DNA of 64,000 bases from Sphaerochaeta halotolerans. Its GTDB lineage: Bacteria > Spirochaetota > Spirochaetia > Sphaerochaetales > Sphaerochaetaceae. Under the pieces are notes generated by a model, which worked only from the letters and a program-made list of their open reading frames with translations, did not search any database and had not been told where the DNA came from. The number at the start of each line of letters is the position of its first letter. The first letter of the stretch is position 1. Where the stretch lies: assembly GCF_003429665.1 (NCBI RefSeq), contig NZ_QUWK01000002.1:200990-264989 (forward strand). Reading direction: 5' to 3'. A program made the translations under genes and the position numbers. This document shows positions 51,612-60,649 of this stretch, in pieces.

Positions 51612-51640
51612 AAGGCTGTTGGGAATTCCAACAGCCTTTC
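51612..51640. terminator. Terminator between the PIN gene and tRNA-Arg
   Basis: 12-bp stem AAAGGCTGTTGG (51612-51623) / CCAACAGCCTTT (51629-51640) with loop GAATT. It likely serves both the plus-strand PIN gene and the convergent tRNA. Confidence 0.8.
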
Positions 51641-51642
51641 TT

Positions 51643-51716
51643 ACCCCCGGCGCGATTCGAACGCACGACCCCTTCCTTAGGAGGGAAGTGCTCTATCCAG
51701 CTGAGCTACGAGGGCA
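51643..51716 (-). tRNA. tRNA-Arg (CCU)
   Basis: 74-nt cloverleaf. D-arm GCTCAGCTGGATAGAGC, anticodon stem CTTCC/GGAAG around loop CTCCTAA, T-arm GTGCG-TTCGAAT-CGCGC. Acceptor GCCCTCG pairs with CGGGGGT, giving a G1-U72 wobble at the end; discriminator A. CCA is not encoded. Confidence 0.94.
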
Positions 51717-51771
51717 GCACACAGCCGATACTACCCCAAATGCAGGGGTGGATGCAAGGGGCGGGTGAAAG

Positions 51772-52203
51772 TTATTGTTGCTGCAACAGGTCCCTGATCT
51801 CAGTAAGCAATATGATATCTTTCGGAGTAGGTGCAGGAGGCGCTTCCTCTGCTTCTGCTCGCTTCTTTGCCTCAATCCTTTCACGGATTCTGTTAATTGT
51901 CCTAACCATCATGAATACTACGAATGCAATGATGAGGAAATCGATGATCTTCTGGATGAAGTTTCCGTACATGATGGCAACCTCACTGGTTTGCTCCGTA
52001 GCCTCAGCAATCACTATTTTGAGGTCAACGAAACTCACCCCACCCAGGAACAGCCCGATCAAGGGCATAAGAATTTCTTTCACAAGTGAATTGACAATTT
52101 CTTTGAATGCGGTGCCAACAATGATACCGACAGCCATATCAATTACATTTCCCCTTGAAATGAATTTCTTGAACTCAGCATTCATCCCCTGTTTTCCTGC
52201 CAT
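51772..52203 (-). CDS. mscL: Large-conductance mechanosensitive channel MscL
   Basis: 143 residues. Homopentameric emergency valve for osmotic downshock. N-terminal EFKKFISRGNVIDMAVGIIVGTAF (TM1), then a short periplasmic loop, a second TM (FLIIAFVVFMMVRTINRI) and the C-terminal helical bundle ending TEIRDLLQQQ. SD AGGAGGT lies just upstream of ATG 52203. Confidence 0.97.
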   Translation of the reverse strand: MAGKQGMNAEFKKFISRGNVIDMAVGIIVGTAFKEIVNSLVKEILMPLIGLFLGGVSFVDLKIVIAEATEQTSEVAIMYGNFIQKIIDFLIIAFVVFMMVRTINRIRERIEAKKRAEAEEAPPAPTPKDIILLTEIRDLLQQQ

Positions 52204-52300
52204 ACATACCTCCTACGGCATACTTTCCTAAAGTATAGAATAAAACAGGGGAATTCCCTACAAGTTTCGTTTCAGTAATTTATGGAAAATTTACAAATTG

Positions 52301-52328
52301 TTGTGGTTGAATGTTGCATAAATATACT
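52301..52328 (+). promoter_or_regulatory. Promoter of the liv operon
   Basis: TTGTGG (52301-52306), 16-bp spacer, TATACT (52323-52328). The start point near 52335 gives a ~70-nt leader before livK. Confidence 0.5.
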
Positions 52329-52405
52329 AGTTAATGTATAAACTTAACCAATGTTTAGAAACGAAAAGGTTTCAGATTATTCGATCAGTATATGGAGGTA
52401 CTAAT

Positions 52406-53578
52406 ATGAAAAAAAGCATGTTTGTCTGTTTTATCCTGGTGGCTCTGCTGGCTTCCCCCTTGTTTGCACAGGGCGGTGGAGAATCAGCCAGTCCTAAAAT
52501 TGGTTTCATGGGTCCCATGACCGGGGACTATGCCAACTATGGTGTGCGGAGCAACAACTCTGTAATCATGGCTGTTGAACAGTTCAACGCTAAGGGTGGT
52601 TTTGGTGGAAAAGTTCCAGTAGTTCTCGTTTCCGAGGACTCTGAGGGTAATGTTGAGAAAGGTCTTTCTGCTATCGAGAAGCTCAGCTCTGCTGACCAGA
52701 TTGTTGGCATGATCGGTCCTGTTCTCACCGGTACTAGCTTTGCAGTTGGCGAACGTGTCCAGAGTGAAGGCATTGTCATGATCAGTCCCTCTGCTACTCA
52801 TGCTGACATAACCAGTATTGGGGATTATGTCTTCCGTACTGTAGTGTCCGATGGTCTGCAGGGCGAGGTTGCCGGTAACTATTTCTACAGTGAACTCGGT
52901 TATCGCAACATTGGTGTTCTCTATGCCAAGAATGACTACAGCCAGGGCTTGTACGAAGGTATGACCGCTGCATTCGAAGCAGCTGGTGGAAAGGTAACCA
53001 TTGCCGAATCCTTCCAGGTTGGTGATAAGGATTTCAAGACCCAGCTCACCAAGATCCGCTCAGCCAATCCAGAAGCAATTTACATCCCCAACTATACCGC
53101 TGAAATGGCTCAGATTCTCGAGCAGGCAACTCAGCTTGGTATGGATATCCCGTTCCTCTCCTGTGATGGTTTCTCCAACCCAGAGATCTACGACCTTGCT
53201 GGTGATTTCACTGATGGTGTCATCTATGTTGGACCTGCAAAGGTTAAGGAAAGCCCTGCCTACAGCGATTTTGTTGCACAGTATGAAGCCAAGTTTGGGG
53301 TAGGGCCTGACAGCTTTGCTACCAATGCTTATGATGGAGCAAACATTCTTCTTCAGGCAATGGACAAGGTGTATAGGGAGACCGGCAAGTTTAACCGTGC
53401 TGCAATCCGTGATGCAGTTGCAGCCACCAAGGATTATCCCGGTGTTGCAGGTACCATTAACTTTGCCGAGAATGGTGACTTGATTGCATACCAGGGACTC
53501 TACAAGGTCAATGGCACTACTCCTGAATACCTCGGTTCCTATACCGTTGTTGACGGAGTTCTTACCAAGGTAGACTAA
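52406..53578 (+). CDS. livK: Branched-chain amino-acid ABC transporter substrate-binding protein
   Basis: 390 residues. Signal peptide MKKSMFVCFILVALLASPLFA, with cleavage after LFA, then a type-I periplasmic binding fold (KIGFMGPMTGDYANYG, IGMIGPVLTGTSFAVG, LYAKNDYSQGLYEGM, FATNAYDGANILLQA). ATG 52406 follows GGAGG. A strong terminator between it and livH probably makes this protein more abundant than the membrane subunits. Leucine/isoleucine/valine specificity is the default; other amino acids or amides are possible. Confidence 0.93.
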   Translation: MKKSMFVCFILVALLASPLFAQGGGESASPKIGFMGPMTGDYANYGVRSNNSVIMAVEQFNAKGGFGGKVPVVLVSEDSEGNVEKGLSAIEKLSSADQIVGMIGPVLTGTSFAVGERVQSEGIVMISPSATHADITSIGDYVFRTVVSDGLQGEVAGNYFYSELGYRNIGVLYAKNDYSQGLYEGMTAAFEAAGGKVTIAESFQVGDKDFKTQLTKIRSANPEAIYIPNYTAEMAQILEQATQLGMDIPFLSCDGFSNPEIYDLAGDFTDGVIYVGPAKVKESPAYSDFVAQYEAKFGVGPDSFATNAYDGANILLQAMDKVYRETGKFNRAAIRDAVAATKDYPGVAGTINFAENGDLIAYQGLYKVNGTTPEYLGSYTVVDGVLTKVD

Positions 53579-53618
53579 GGTCTCTGTTACTTCCCGGTCT
53601 TACTCGGGAGATGGGAGG

Positions 53619-53648
53619 AAGACCGGTGTTGTTTACACCGGTCTTTTT
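53619..53648 (+). terminator. Strong terminator between livK and livHMGF
   Basis: 11-bp stem AAGACCGGTGT (53619-53629) / ACACCGGTCTT (53635-53645) with loop TGTTT and a following T-run (TTTTT within 53644-53648). Confidence 0.85.
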
Positions 53649-53692
53649 ATGGTATCGTAGCAACTAGTTTTTCATATGAAGGAGAGCGCATC

Positions 53693-54610
53693 GTGGGAAT
53701 TGCCGAATTCTTTCAACATTTGATGAATGGCCTAACCTTGGGTGGCATCTATGCCCTGATAGCCCTTGGGTACACCATGGTGTACGGCATTCTGAAATTT
53801 ATCAACTTCGCCCATGGTGATATATTAATGGCTGGGGCATATGTAGGTCTGTTTGTGTTTGATGGGCTGAGGGGGGATGCCCCGCTTGGTACATGGACCC
53901 TTATTGCATTCTTCCTAGCCATGCTTATCAGTATGGGGTTCAGTGCCGTACTAGGTATGACCATAGAGCGCGTCGCATATAAACCGCTTCGAGGAGCTAA
54001 CAGGCTTGCCCCGTTGCTGAGCGCAATTGGCGTCTCGTTCATTCTCTCCAATAGTGCTGCGTGGGCCTTTGGTACACACTCCAGAAAATTCAACTATCCT
54101 TTTGACAATACACCGGTGCACATAGGGGAGGTGGTTATCACGCCACACCAAATTCTCATCTTGAGTGTCTCATTGATAATGATGATCATCCTCAAGCTTT
54201 TCGTTGATAAGACCAGGATGGGAAAGGCAATGCGTGCAACCAGCTTGGATCAAGGAACAGCTATGTTGATGGGAATCAACGTCAACCGAGTCATCAGTAT
54301 GACCTTCGCCATTGGCAGTGCGTTGGCAGCCGTTGGTGGTATTTTGATAGCCTTGGATTTCAAGGTTTACGCTACGATGGGTACCATGACAGGGCTTAAG
54401 GCTTTTGTTGCTGCTGTCGTTGGAGGAATAGGGAATATCAGTGGAGCCATGTTTGGAGGAATCCTTCTCGGATTGCTGGAGACCTTTGGAGTTGCCATTT
54501 TCGGTATTCCTACCGGACTCAAGGACACTATTGCCTTTGGAGTACTGATTCTCATTCTCTTGATCAAGCCGGAAGGCCTGTTCGGCAAGGTCGAAAAGGA
54601 GAAAGTGTAA
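53693..54610 (+). CDS. livH: Branched-chain amino-acid ABC transporter permease LivH
   Basis: 305-residue membrane permease with about eight hydrophobic segments. Family segments are GGIYALIALGYTMVYGILKFINFAHGD, MRATSLDQGTAMLMGINVNRV and LKAFVAAVVGGIGNISGA. GTG start at 53693 after AAGGAGA. It pairs with LivM and the LivG/LivF ATPases encoded next. Confidence 0.95.
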   Translation: MGIAEFFQHLMNGLTLGGIYALIALGYTMVYGILKFINFAHGDILMAGAYVGLFVFDGLRGDAPLGTWTLIAFFLAMLISMGFSAVLGMTIERVAYKPLRGANRLAPLLSAIGVSFILSNSAAWAFGTHSRKFNYPFDNTPVHIGEVVITPHQILILSVSLIMMIILKLFVDKTRMGKAMRATSLDQGTAMLMGINVNRVISMTFAIGSALAAVGGILIALDFKVYATMGTMTGLKAFVAAVVGGIGNISGAMFGGILLGLLETFGVAIFGIPTGLKDTIAFGVLILILLIKPEGLFGKVEKEKV

Positions 54611-54611
54611 T

Positions 54612-55529
54612 ATGCTTAACTTTTTTCTGTTGATACTTATCTATTCAGGAATTTATGCGCTGATGGCTATGGGACAGAATATCATCACAGGATACGGTGG
54701 GATGCTCAGCCTCACTCAGGCAGGTTTTTTTGCTATTGGTTCCTATGTAACGGCAATCCTCACCACACAGGCAGGATGGTCCTTCTGGGCAACACTTCCG
54801 GTTGCTTTTTTGGTAAGTGCCCTGTTCGGTCTGCTTATCGGTTTGCCGACCCTACGCCTCAAGGGTGACTACCTGGCCATCGCAACACTGGGCTTTGGTG
54901 AAATTGTACGAAACGTCTTGAACAACTGGGACTCACTGACCAATGGCCCGATGGGTATCCAGAGAATCCCCATGCCTGTCATTTTGGGATTCACCATCAA
55001 CCCGTACAAGAAATATGCTTTCCTCGTAATGGTGATAGTGTTCGTAATTATTGCCTACATTCTTTTCCAACGACTGGCTCGTTCAAGAATGGGTCGGGCT
55101 CTAGCTGCAGTAAGGGAAGATGAAATTGCCGCCCAATCCATGGGTATCAATATCACAAAGTATAAGGTCTATGCGTTTATCCTTGGCGCTTCAGTAGCTG
55201 GAATCGCAGGCTCCTTGCAAGCCACCTTTACCTTATCAGTCACACCAGGAACCTATACATTCATGGTCTCAGTCATGGTGCTCTGTATGGTAGTCCTCGG
55301 TGGAATGGGTAACTTCAAAGCTTCAATCCTGGGTGCGTTCATCATTCAGTTCATCAGTTATTTTCCTCAGCTTACGGGTTTGTCCAGTGTCATTCCTCCT
55401 CAGTTCAAGCAGATCCTTTTCGGTTTAATCTTGGTTGTCATGATGATCTGGAGACCACAGGGAATCCTTGGAAGAGAGGCAACACGTTACCGCAAACGAG
55501 CAGTAACCCCCACGGGAGGTGAACAATGA
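54612..55529 (+). CDS. livM: Branched-chain amino-acid ABC transporter permease LivM
   Basis: 305 residues, multispanning. Motifs GYGGMLSLTQAGFFAIGSY, PTLRLKGDYLAIATLGFGEI, LAAVREDEIAAQSMGIN and MVLGGMGNFKASILGA are typical LivM. It starts 1 nt after the livH stop and overlaps livG by 4 nt. Confidence 0.95.
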   Translation: MLNFFLLILIYSGIYALMAMGQNIITGYGGMLSLTQAGFFAIGSYVTAILTTQAGWSFWATLPVAFLVSALFGLLIGLPTLRLKGDYLAIATLGFGEIVRNVLNNWDSLTNGPMGIQRIPMPVILGFTINPYKKYAFLVMVIVFVIIAYILFQRLARSRMGRALAAVREDEIAAQSMGINITKYKVYAFILGASVAGIAGSLQATFTLSVTPGTYTFMVSVMVLCMVVLGGMGNFKASILGAFIIQFISYFPQLTGLSSVIPPQFKQILFGLILVVMMIWRPQGILGREATRYRKRAVTPTGGEQ

Positions 55530-56305
55530 TTTTGTTGGAGACAGAGGCCCTCACCAGAGCCTACGGAGGTGTTGTTGCAGTCAACAAGGTTGACTTCGAG
55601 GTGGAAAGTGGTTTGATCACTGGACTCATCGGCCCCAATGGGGCTGGTAAAACCACCTTGTTCAATACTATGACAGGTCTTGATACCCCCTCATCTGGAA
55701 AGGTTTGGTTCAACAATAAAGAGATTACCGGGTATCCAGCTCATAAGATCTGTAGAATGGGTATTGCCCGTACCTTCCAGAACATCCGGCTCTTCAAGGA
55801 ACTCACAGTCGTTGAAAATGTCATGATCGGCAGGCATTTCAAGACAGGGAAAAGTGAAACCAAGGGACGCTTCCTCAACGCCGTGAAGAGCTATGTGAAG
55901 CTTAAGGAAGAGGAAGAGGAAATCTATGAGAAAGCATTGGACTGGCTCGATTTCTTTGATATGGAAGCTTCCAAGAATGAGCTTGCAAAAAATCTTCCTT
56001 ATGGCAAACAGCGTGAGCTTGAAATAGCTCGGGCGCTTGCTACTGATCCAAAGTTGCTTTTCTTGGATGAACCTGCAGCTGGTATGAACCCCCAGGAGAC
56101 TGATCATCTGATGGCTACCATCAGAAAGATCAGGGATTTGGGGGTTACGGTTGTTTTGATCGAGCATGATATGAAACTGGTGATGAATATTTGTGATACC
56201 ATCACTGTCCTTAACTATGGGCAGAAACTTGCCCAGGGGACTCCCCATGAGATTAAGAAAAACCCGAGTGTCATCGAGGCGTATCTCGGTAAGGATGAAG
56301 CATGA
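55526..56305 (+). CDS. livG: Branched-chain amino-acid ABC transporter ATPase LivG
   Basis: 259 residues. Walker A GPNGAGKTTLFNTM, signature LPYGKQRELEIARAL, Walker B LLFLDEPAAGMNPQE and switch VVLIEHDMKLVMNICD. LivG-specific insertion between Walker A and the signature (GRHFKTG onward). Overlaps both neighbours by 4 nt. Confidence 0.96.
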   Translation: MILLETEALTRAYGGVVAVNKVDFEVESGLITGLIGPNGAGKTTLFNTMTGLDTPSSGKVWFNNKEITGYPAHKICRMGIARTFQNIRLFKELTVVENVMIGRHFKTGKSETKGRFLNAVKSYVKLKEEEEEIYEKALDWLDFFDMEASKNELAKNLPYGKQRELEIARALATDPKLLFLDEPAAGMNPQETDHLMATIRKIRDLGVTVVLIEHDMKLVMNICDTITVLNYGQKLAQGTPHEIKKNPSVIEAYLGKDEA

Positions 56306-57060
56306 AAGAATTGCTCACGATAGATGACATATCTGTTTCCTATGGGAACATCAAGGCACTGAAACAAGTCAGTATGCATGTCAATGAAGGAGATGTTGTC
56401 TGTCTCATTGGAGCGAATGGAAGCGGAAAGAGTACACTTCTCAAATCCATCATGGGACAAGAACCCTTGGATTCCGGCTCCATCACCTTTGATGGAGAGG
56501 AAATTTGCAGGGCAAAGAACGCTGGAGCCAAACAAGGCAAGCGTTCAAAGATACTCACAACTGACTTGATTGCAGCAAAGGGAATCAGCTTGGTTCCTGA
56601 AGGCCGACGTGTATTTGCCGATATGACTGTGGAAGAAAACCTCGATATGGGAGCCTTTCTTGTACGCGATGATGCCCTGATTGCAGAGCGAAAGGAATCC
56701 ATGTATGACTTCTTCCCAATCCTCGGGGCGAGAAGAAGACAGAAAACTCGTTCCCTCAGTGGAGGCGAACAGCAGATGATGGCTATCGCCAGGGCATTGA
56801 TGAGTGGCCCCCGCCTGATTCTGCTTGATGAACCAGGACTCGGTCTTGCCCCCTTGGTGATTGCAGACATCTTCGAGAAGATTGCCTTGATCAACCAACA
56901 GGACAAGGTAACGGTTTTTCTCGTAGAACAGAACGCCCGTATGGCACTGAGGGCTTCCTCTGAAGGGTATGTCATGGAGAATGGTAGGATTGTATTGAGT
57001 GATGCATCCTCCACACTTTTGGAAAATGAACGGGTAAGGGAAGCCTATCTGGGCGAATAA
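56302..57060 (+). CDS. livF: Branched-chain amino-acid ABC transporter ATPase LivF
   Basis: 252 residues. Walker A GANGSGKSTLLKSI, LVPEGRRVFADMTVEENL, signature LSGGEQQMMAIARAL, Walker B LILLDEPGLGLAPL and VFLVEQNARMAL. An extra basic insert (KNAGAKQGKRSKILT) lies before the Q-loop. Last gene of the liv unit. Confidence 0.96.
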   Translation: MKELLTIDDISVSYGNIKALKQVSMHVNEGDVVCLIGANGSGKSTLLKSIMGQEPLDSGSITFDGEEICRAKNAGAKQGKRSKILTTDLIAAKGISLVPEGRRVFADMTVEENLDMGAFLVRDDALIAERKESMYDFFPILGARRRQKTRSLSGGEQQMMAIARALMSGPRLILLDEPGLGLAPLVIADIFEKIALINQQDKVTVFLVEQNARMALRASSEGYVMENGRIVLSDASSTLLENERVREAYLGE

Positions 57061-57117
57061 TTACTGGAAATTCACGATGGCATGAATTATAGTGTGCTTA
57101 GATGGTAGGAGATCCAA

Positions 57118-57762
57118 ATGATTATCGAACGAAGAATGACGCGTAATCCTGTTACAGCTACTCCCGATATGTCCATCGCGGAGGCATCTGCCTTGATGAA
57201 ACAGGAGAAGGTCCACCGGCTTCCTGTGCTCGATAAGGAGAAACGGCTGGTTGGTATCATAACTGAAAAGGATATCTTGTATGCCACGCCTTCTCCGGCG
57301 ACAAGCCTTTCAATCCATGAGATGGCGTACCTGTTGAGCAAGCTTACGGTAAAGAAGCTCATGAGCAAGAACGTGGTTTCCATCACCAAGGACACAACAG
57401 TTGAGGAAGCTGCCCGCATGATGGTTGATCAGGATCTGAGCAGTCTTCCAGTGCTTGAAGGACAGCAGTTGATCGGTATTGTGACAAAGAGTGATATGTT
57501 CAAGATTTTGCTTGAGCTCTTTGGTGCACGTCATTTCGGAATTCGCCTAACCTTTGTGGTTGAAGATAAGCCGGGAACCATTGCCAAGATCAGTCAGGTT
57601 TTGAGTGAGGCTGGAATTGACATTATCACCTTTGGTACGTTTATGGGAACTGATCCCACCAATGCCATCTGTACCATCAAGGTTCAAGGAGCATCTATCA
57701 GCAAGGTAGTGGAGCTCATGAAGCCCTATGTATCTCAGTTGCTGGATGTTCGGGAGGTCTGA
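57118..57762 (+). CDS. CBS-pair plus ACT-domain protein (AcuB-like)
   Basis: 214 residues. Two CBS repeats (about 1-60 and 78-135: MTRNPVTATPDMSIAEAS, MSKNVVSITKDTTVEEAA) bind adenine nucleotides in homologues. A C-terminal ACT domain (about 145-214: FVVEDKPGTIAKISQVLSEA) typically binds amino acids. Placed 57 nt after livF, it could sense branched-chain amino acids and energy state, but that is inference. ATG 57118 with AGGAG. The next gene starts directly at its stop. Confidence 0.9.
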   Translation: MIIERRMTRNPVTATPDMSIAEASALMKQEKVHRLPVLDKEKRLVGIITEKDILYATPSPATSLSIHEMAYLLSKLTVKKLMSKNVVSITKDTTVEEAARMMVDQDLSSLPVLEGQQLIGIVTKSDMFKILLELFGARHFGIRLTFVVEDKPGTIAKISQVLSEAGIDIITFGTFMGTDPTNAICTIKVQGASISKVVELMKPYVSQLLDVREV

Positions 57763-58731
57763 GTGCCGAAGAAGAAAAAGAAGGCTTCGAATACAAGCGA
57801 GACGGCTGGAAACAGCCGTCTTGTAGTTGATTCAGATGCCTACAAGCCGTTTGAACACATACATGAAGCAAAAAAGCAACCTGTGAAGCAGAAACAGCCT
57901 GTCAGTCAACGGAAAGAGCCATTGGTGCTTGGGTATGATCCAAAGGCAAATTTTGGCGATATCCTTGCCACATGGGAGCAGACAGGGGAACTAGGTGGAG
58001 TAACCAAGCGGATGAAGAGCCACAGCAAGGTAGCAGTGGAGAAATCCTTTGGTGAGATTCTTCAAGAATGGGAAGGGGAAAAGCAAACTGCCAAAAGCAA
58101 GAAAGCTGATCAGGTTTCTATCAAGAAGAGTAAGACCTATGTGCCCAAGAAGGATTTTGCCTCACTCCTGGATGAGTTCGAGGGGAGTGAACGCCCCAAG
58201 AAGAAACGAGGGAAGCCTGTCTCCGATCAGCGAAAGAGAGAACAAGAGGACCTTCCCGTACAACCTTCACAGGAGATGCAGGAAGCACTTGATGAGAAAG
58301 TTGAGCTTGACCAGGAACGTGATAGCTCGGTGAGCTGGTCCTTTGCTGATACCTACAAACAATGGTCAACAGTGCGTGATGAAGAAGCAGCCATCAAGCA
58401 GGCGCAGAAGGAAAAGCAGGAGGGGAAGAGCGATCCCTACACCATATCAGCGCTTCGTGCAATGGAGCCCCAGTCAACATTGGACCTGCATGGCATGAAG
58501 GTGGCGGAAGCAGAGCAGGCAACCGCAGAATTCCTGCGTTCAGCAAAGGAACAACGACTTCTGAAGGTTGCAATCATCACTGGAAAAGGTTTGCACAATG
58601 ACAAGGGGTATTCCCTTTTGAAGGAAGCTGCACTCTCCCAGATACGTATCAGCAAGGTAGTACGTGAAGCGTACACCCCAAAAGCCCAGTATGGTGGTAG
58701 TGGAGCTATTTGGATCATCATGAAACGATGA
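57763..58731 (+). CDS. Smr-domain protein (MutS2 C-terminal-like)
   Basis: 322 residues. About 230 residues of charged, low-complexity lysine/glutamate-rich sequence with repeated GDILATWEQ, GEILQEWEG and FASLLDEFEG units are followed by a C-terminal Smr domain (TLDLHGMKVAEAEQATAEFL, IITGKGLHNDKG). Smr domains nick DNA or RNA. The three similar 'ILxxWE'-type segments in the N-terminal half look like a short repeated helix. GTG start at 57763 is immediately after the CBS gene stop. Confidence 0.88.
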   Translation: MPKKKKKASNTSETAGNSRLVVDSDAYKPFEHIHEAKKQPVKQKQPVSQRKEPLVLGYDPKANFGDILATWEQTGELGGVTKRMKSHSKVAVEKSFGEILQEWEGEKQTAKSKKADQVSIKKSKTYVPKKDFASLLDEFEGSERPKKKRGKPVSDQRKREQEDLPVQPSQEMQEALDEKVELDQERDSSVSWSFADTYKQWSTVRDEEAAIKQAQKEKQEGKSDPYTISALRAMEPQSTLDLHGMKVAEAEQATAEFLRSAKEQRLLKVAIITGKGLHNDKGYSLLKEAALSQIRISKVVREAYTPKAQYGGSGAIWIIMKR

Positions 58732-58754
58732 TCCTGTCAATAAGAACGCACAAG

Positions 58755-58785
58755 AAAGCCGGGTTCTCAAGGGAATCCGGCTTTT
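58755..58785. terminator. Terminator between the Smr gene and infA
   Basis: AAAGCCGG-type left arm (58755-58762) pairs with CCGGCTTTT (58777-58785) around a 14-nt loop that has its own TTC/GAA pairs. Convergent genes; likely bidirectional. Confidence 0.75.
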
Positions 58786-58800
58786 CCCACATTGGTGGTG

Positions 58801-59019
58801 TTAGCGCTCGCGGTAAATGATACGACCTTTGGTCAGATCATAGGGAGAAAGTGCAACACGCACGGTATCACCAGGAACAATCCTGATGTAGTGTTTGCGC
58901 ATCTTGCCCGAAAGATGGGCAAGAATGACATGTTCATTCTGTAGTTCCACACGGAACATGGTGTTGGGAAGTGCTTCGCGTACGATGCCTTCTACTTCAA
59001 TTGCTTCTTCTTTGGCCAC
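58801..59019 (-). CDS. infA: Translation initiation factor IF-1
   Basis: 72 residues, the standard length, S1-like OB fold. [38 protein letters not shown] and [18 protein letters not shown] match the family well. GTG start at 59019 with GGAGG. It stands alone here, not in the secY-rpmJ ribosomal cluster where it often lies. Confidence 0.97.
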   Translation of the reverse strand: MAKEEAIEVEGIVREALPNTMFRVELQNEHVILAHLSGKMRKHYIRIVPGDTVRVALSPYDLTKGRIIYRER

Positions 59020-59088
59020 AAAACCTCCAAATATTTGCTTAAAAGCAAGAAAATTATATGCACTAGGTCAAAATGTGTCAACAGTGTC

Positions 59089-60480
59089 CTATGCAATAAA
59101 AATATCCCAATATCCTTTCAGGAAGATGCCTAAAATGATTGCTGGCAATACGTACTTGAAGTACGGACGAAGCACCTTGGGAAAACCTAATCCGTTGGAT
59201 CCACTATCTGCTTCTGTGATAAACTTGTCCCATCCCCAACCATATTTCCAAGTACAGTAAATGGTGAAGAAAAGCGATCCCAGAGGGAGGAGGGTAGAAC
59301 TTACCACAAAGTCCTCAAGGTCAAGGACTCCCGTCCCCGGTCCAAGAGGCTGGAATCCTGCAAGTACGTTGAATCCAAGGATACAGGGAAGGCTGAGCAG
59401 GACAATGGCGATTCCATTGAACAGGGTTGCCTTCTTGCGATCAACGCCCTTGGTGTCGATCCAGAAGCTGATGATGTTCTCAAAAACTGCAATAAGCGTG
59501 CTTAATGCTGCAAAGCTCATGAAGAGGAAGAACAGGGAACCCCAAATACGGCCACCCGACATTTGATTAAAAATGTTGGGAAGTGTGATGAAGATCAGCG
59601 AAGGACCGGCATCGGGCTGAACACCGAAGGCAAATGCAGCAGGGAAAATAATCAGGCCACTACAAAGGGCTACAAATGTATCAAGGCCGATGATGCGGAC
59701 CGCTTCACCCGTGAGGCGGTGTTCCTTGCCGATATAGGAACCAAAGATGGAGATAGAGCCGATGCCGAGGCTCAAGGTGAAGAATGCTTGGCCCATTGCT
59801 GCATATATTGTTTCAGAGAGACCGCTTTCGACCATCTTTCCAAAGTCAGGAACCAAGTAAAACTTCAGTCCTTCTCCAGCACCATCGAGTAGCATGCTGT
59901 TGAACGCGAGGACCAGCATTAACAGGAGTAGACCGATCATCATTTGCTTGGTAATTTTCTCTACTCCACTTTGTAATCCCTTGGCTACGGGAAGGAGTCC
60001 CAAGACTACAGCCAGAATCATCCAGAAGATCATGCTTCCAGGTTTCCCCAGCATGGTAGAAAAGAATCCGCCTACTTGATCGGCGTTCAACCCAACAAAG
60101 TCTCCTTTGATGGTGTGAACAAAATAGGAAAGAAGCCATCCGGTAATTGTCGTGTAGAACATCATTAAAACGTAGTTACCGATAATGGCAAGTTTGCCAT
60201 ACAGATGCCAAGGTTTTTTCGTCGGTGTCAAAGTTTCGAACGTAAGTCCAATATTGGTCTGACTTGCTCTTCCGATGGAAAGTTCCATGACCATGACCGG
60301 AAGGCCGAGGATAATGAGAAATACCATGTAGACCAGTACAAACGCGGCTCCTCCGTACCTTCCTGCTATGTAAGGGAAACGCCATACGTTCCCCAGCCCG
60401 ATGGCACATCCCGCTGATAGGAGGATGAAGCCCAATCTGCTCGCCAATGCTTCCCGTGTTTTTGTAGCGCCTAAACTCAT
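59089..60480 (-). CDS. Sodium-dependent transporter, NSS (SNF) family
   Basis: 463 residues with about 11-12 membrane segments, as in prokaryotic LeuT/MhsT-type symporters. TM1 has AGCAIGLGNVWRFPYIAGRYGGAAFVL with the unwound GNVWRFP substrate/sodium site; GQAFFTLSLGIGSI is TM6. It moves amino acids with Na+. Divergent from glyA-gcv (169 nt apart), so glycine or a related amino acid is a reasonable but untested substrate. Confidence 0.93.
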   Translation of the reverse strand: MSLGATKTREALASRLGFILLSAGCAIGLGNVWRFPYIAGRYGGAAFVLVYMVFLIILGLPVMVMELSIGRASQTNIGLTFETLTPTKKPWHLYGKLAIIGNYVLMMFYTTITGWLLSYFVHTIKGDFVGLNADQVGGFFSTMLGKPGSMIFWMILAVVLGLLPVAKGLQSGVEKITKQMMIGLLLLMLVLAFNSMLLDGAGEGLKFYLVPDFGKMVESGLSETIYAAMGQAFFTLSLGIGSISIFGSYIGKEHRLTGEAVRIIGLDTFVALCSGLIIFPAAFAFGVQPDAGPSLIFITLPNIFNQMSGGRIWGSLFFLFMSFAALSTLIAVFENIISFWIDTKGVDRKKATLFNGIAIVLLSLPCILGFNVLAGFQPLGPGTGVLDLEDFVVSSTLLPLGSLFFTIYCTWKYGWGWDKFITEADSGSNGLGFPKVLRPYFKYVLPAIILGIFLKGYWDIFIA

Positions 60481-60586
60481 ATACTCTCTCTCTTCTCACT
60501 AGTGTAGCAAGTTGTTCATTGTAGAAGACAACCGCCACATTCTGAAGTATGATAAGGAAAAATGCAACCCAAAATTGCCTGGTGCG

Positions 60587-60618
60587 TTGACAGAGACGCC
60601 CTACAGGGGCAAGATACC
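60587..60618 (+). promoter_or_regulatory. Possible promoter of glyA-gcvH-gcvPA
   Basis: TTGACA (60587-60592) with a weak GATACC at 60613-60618 (spacer 20). A small inverted repeat GCCC-TACA-GGGC lies between them and could be an operator. No glycine riboswitch was recognised in the 169-nt gap. Confidence 0.35.
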
Positions 60619-60649
60619 AAGTAACATAGCACGCAAAGAGGTATAACAC

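Noticed and set aside
60481-60649. Glycine riboswitch before glyA
   Set aside because: The conserved glycine aptamer core was not seen; the region is short and holds only promoter-like elements.
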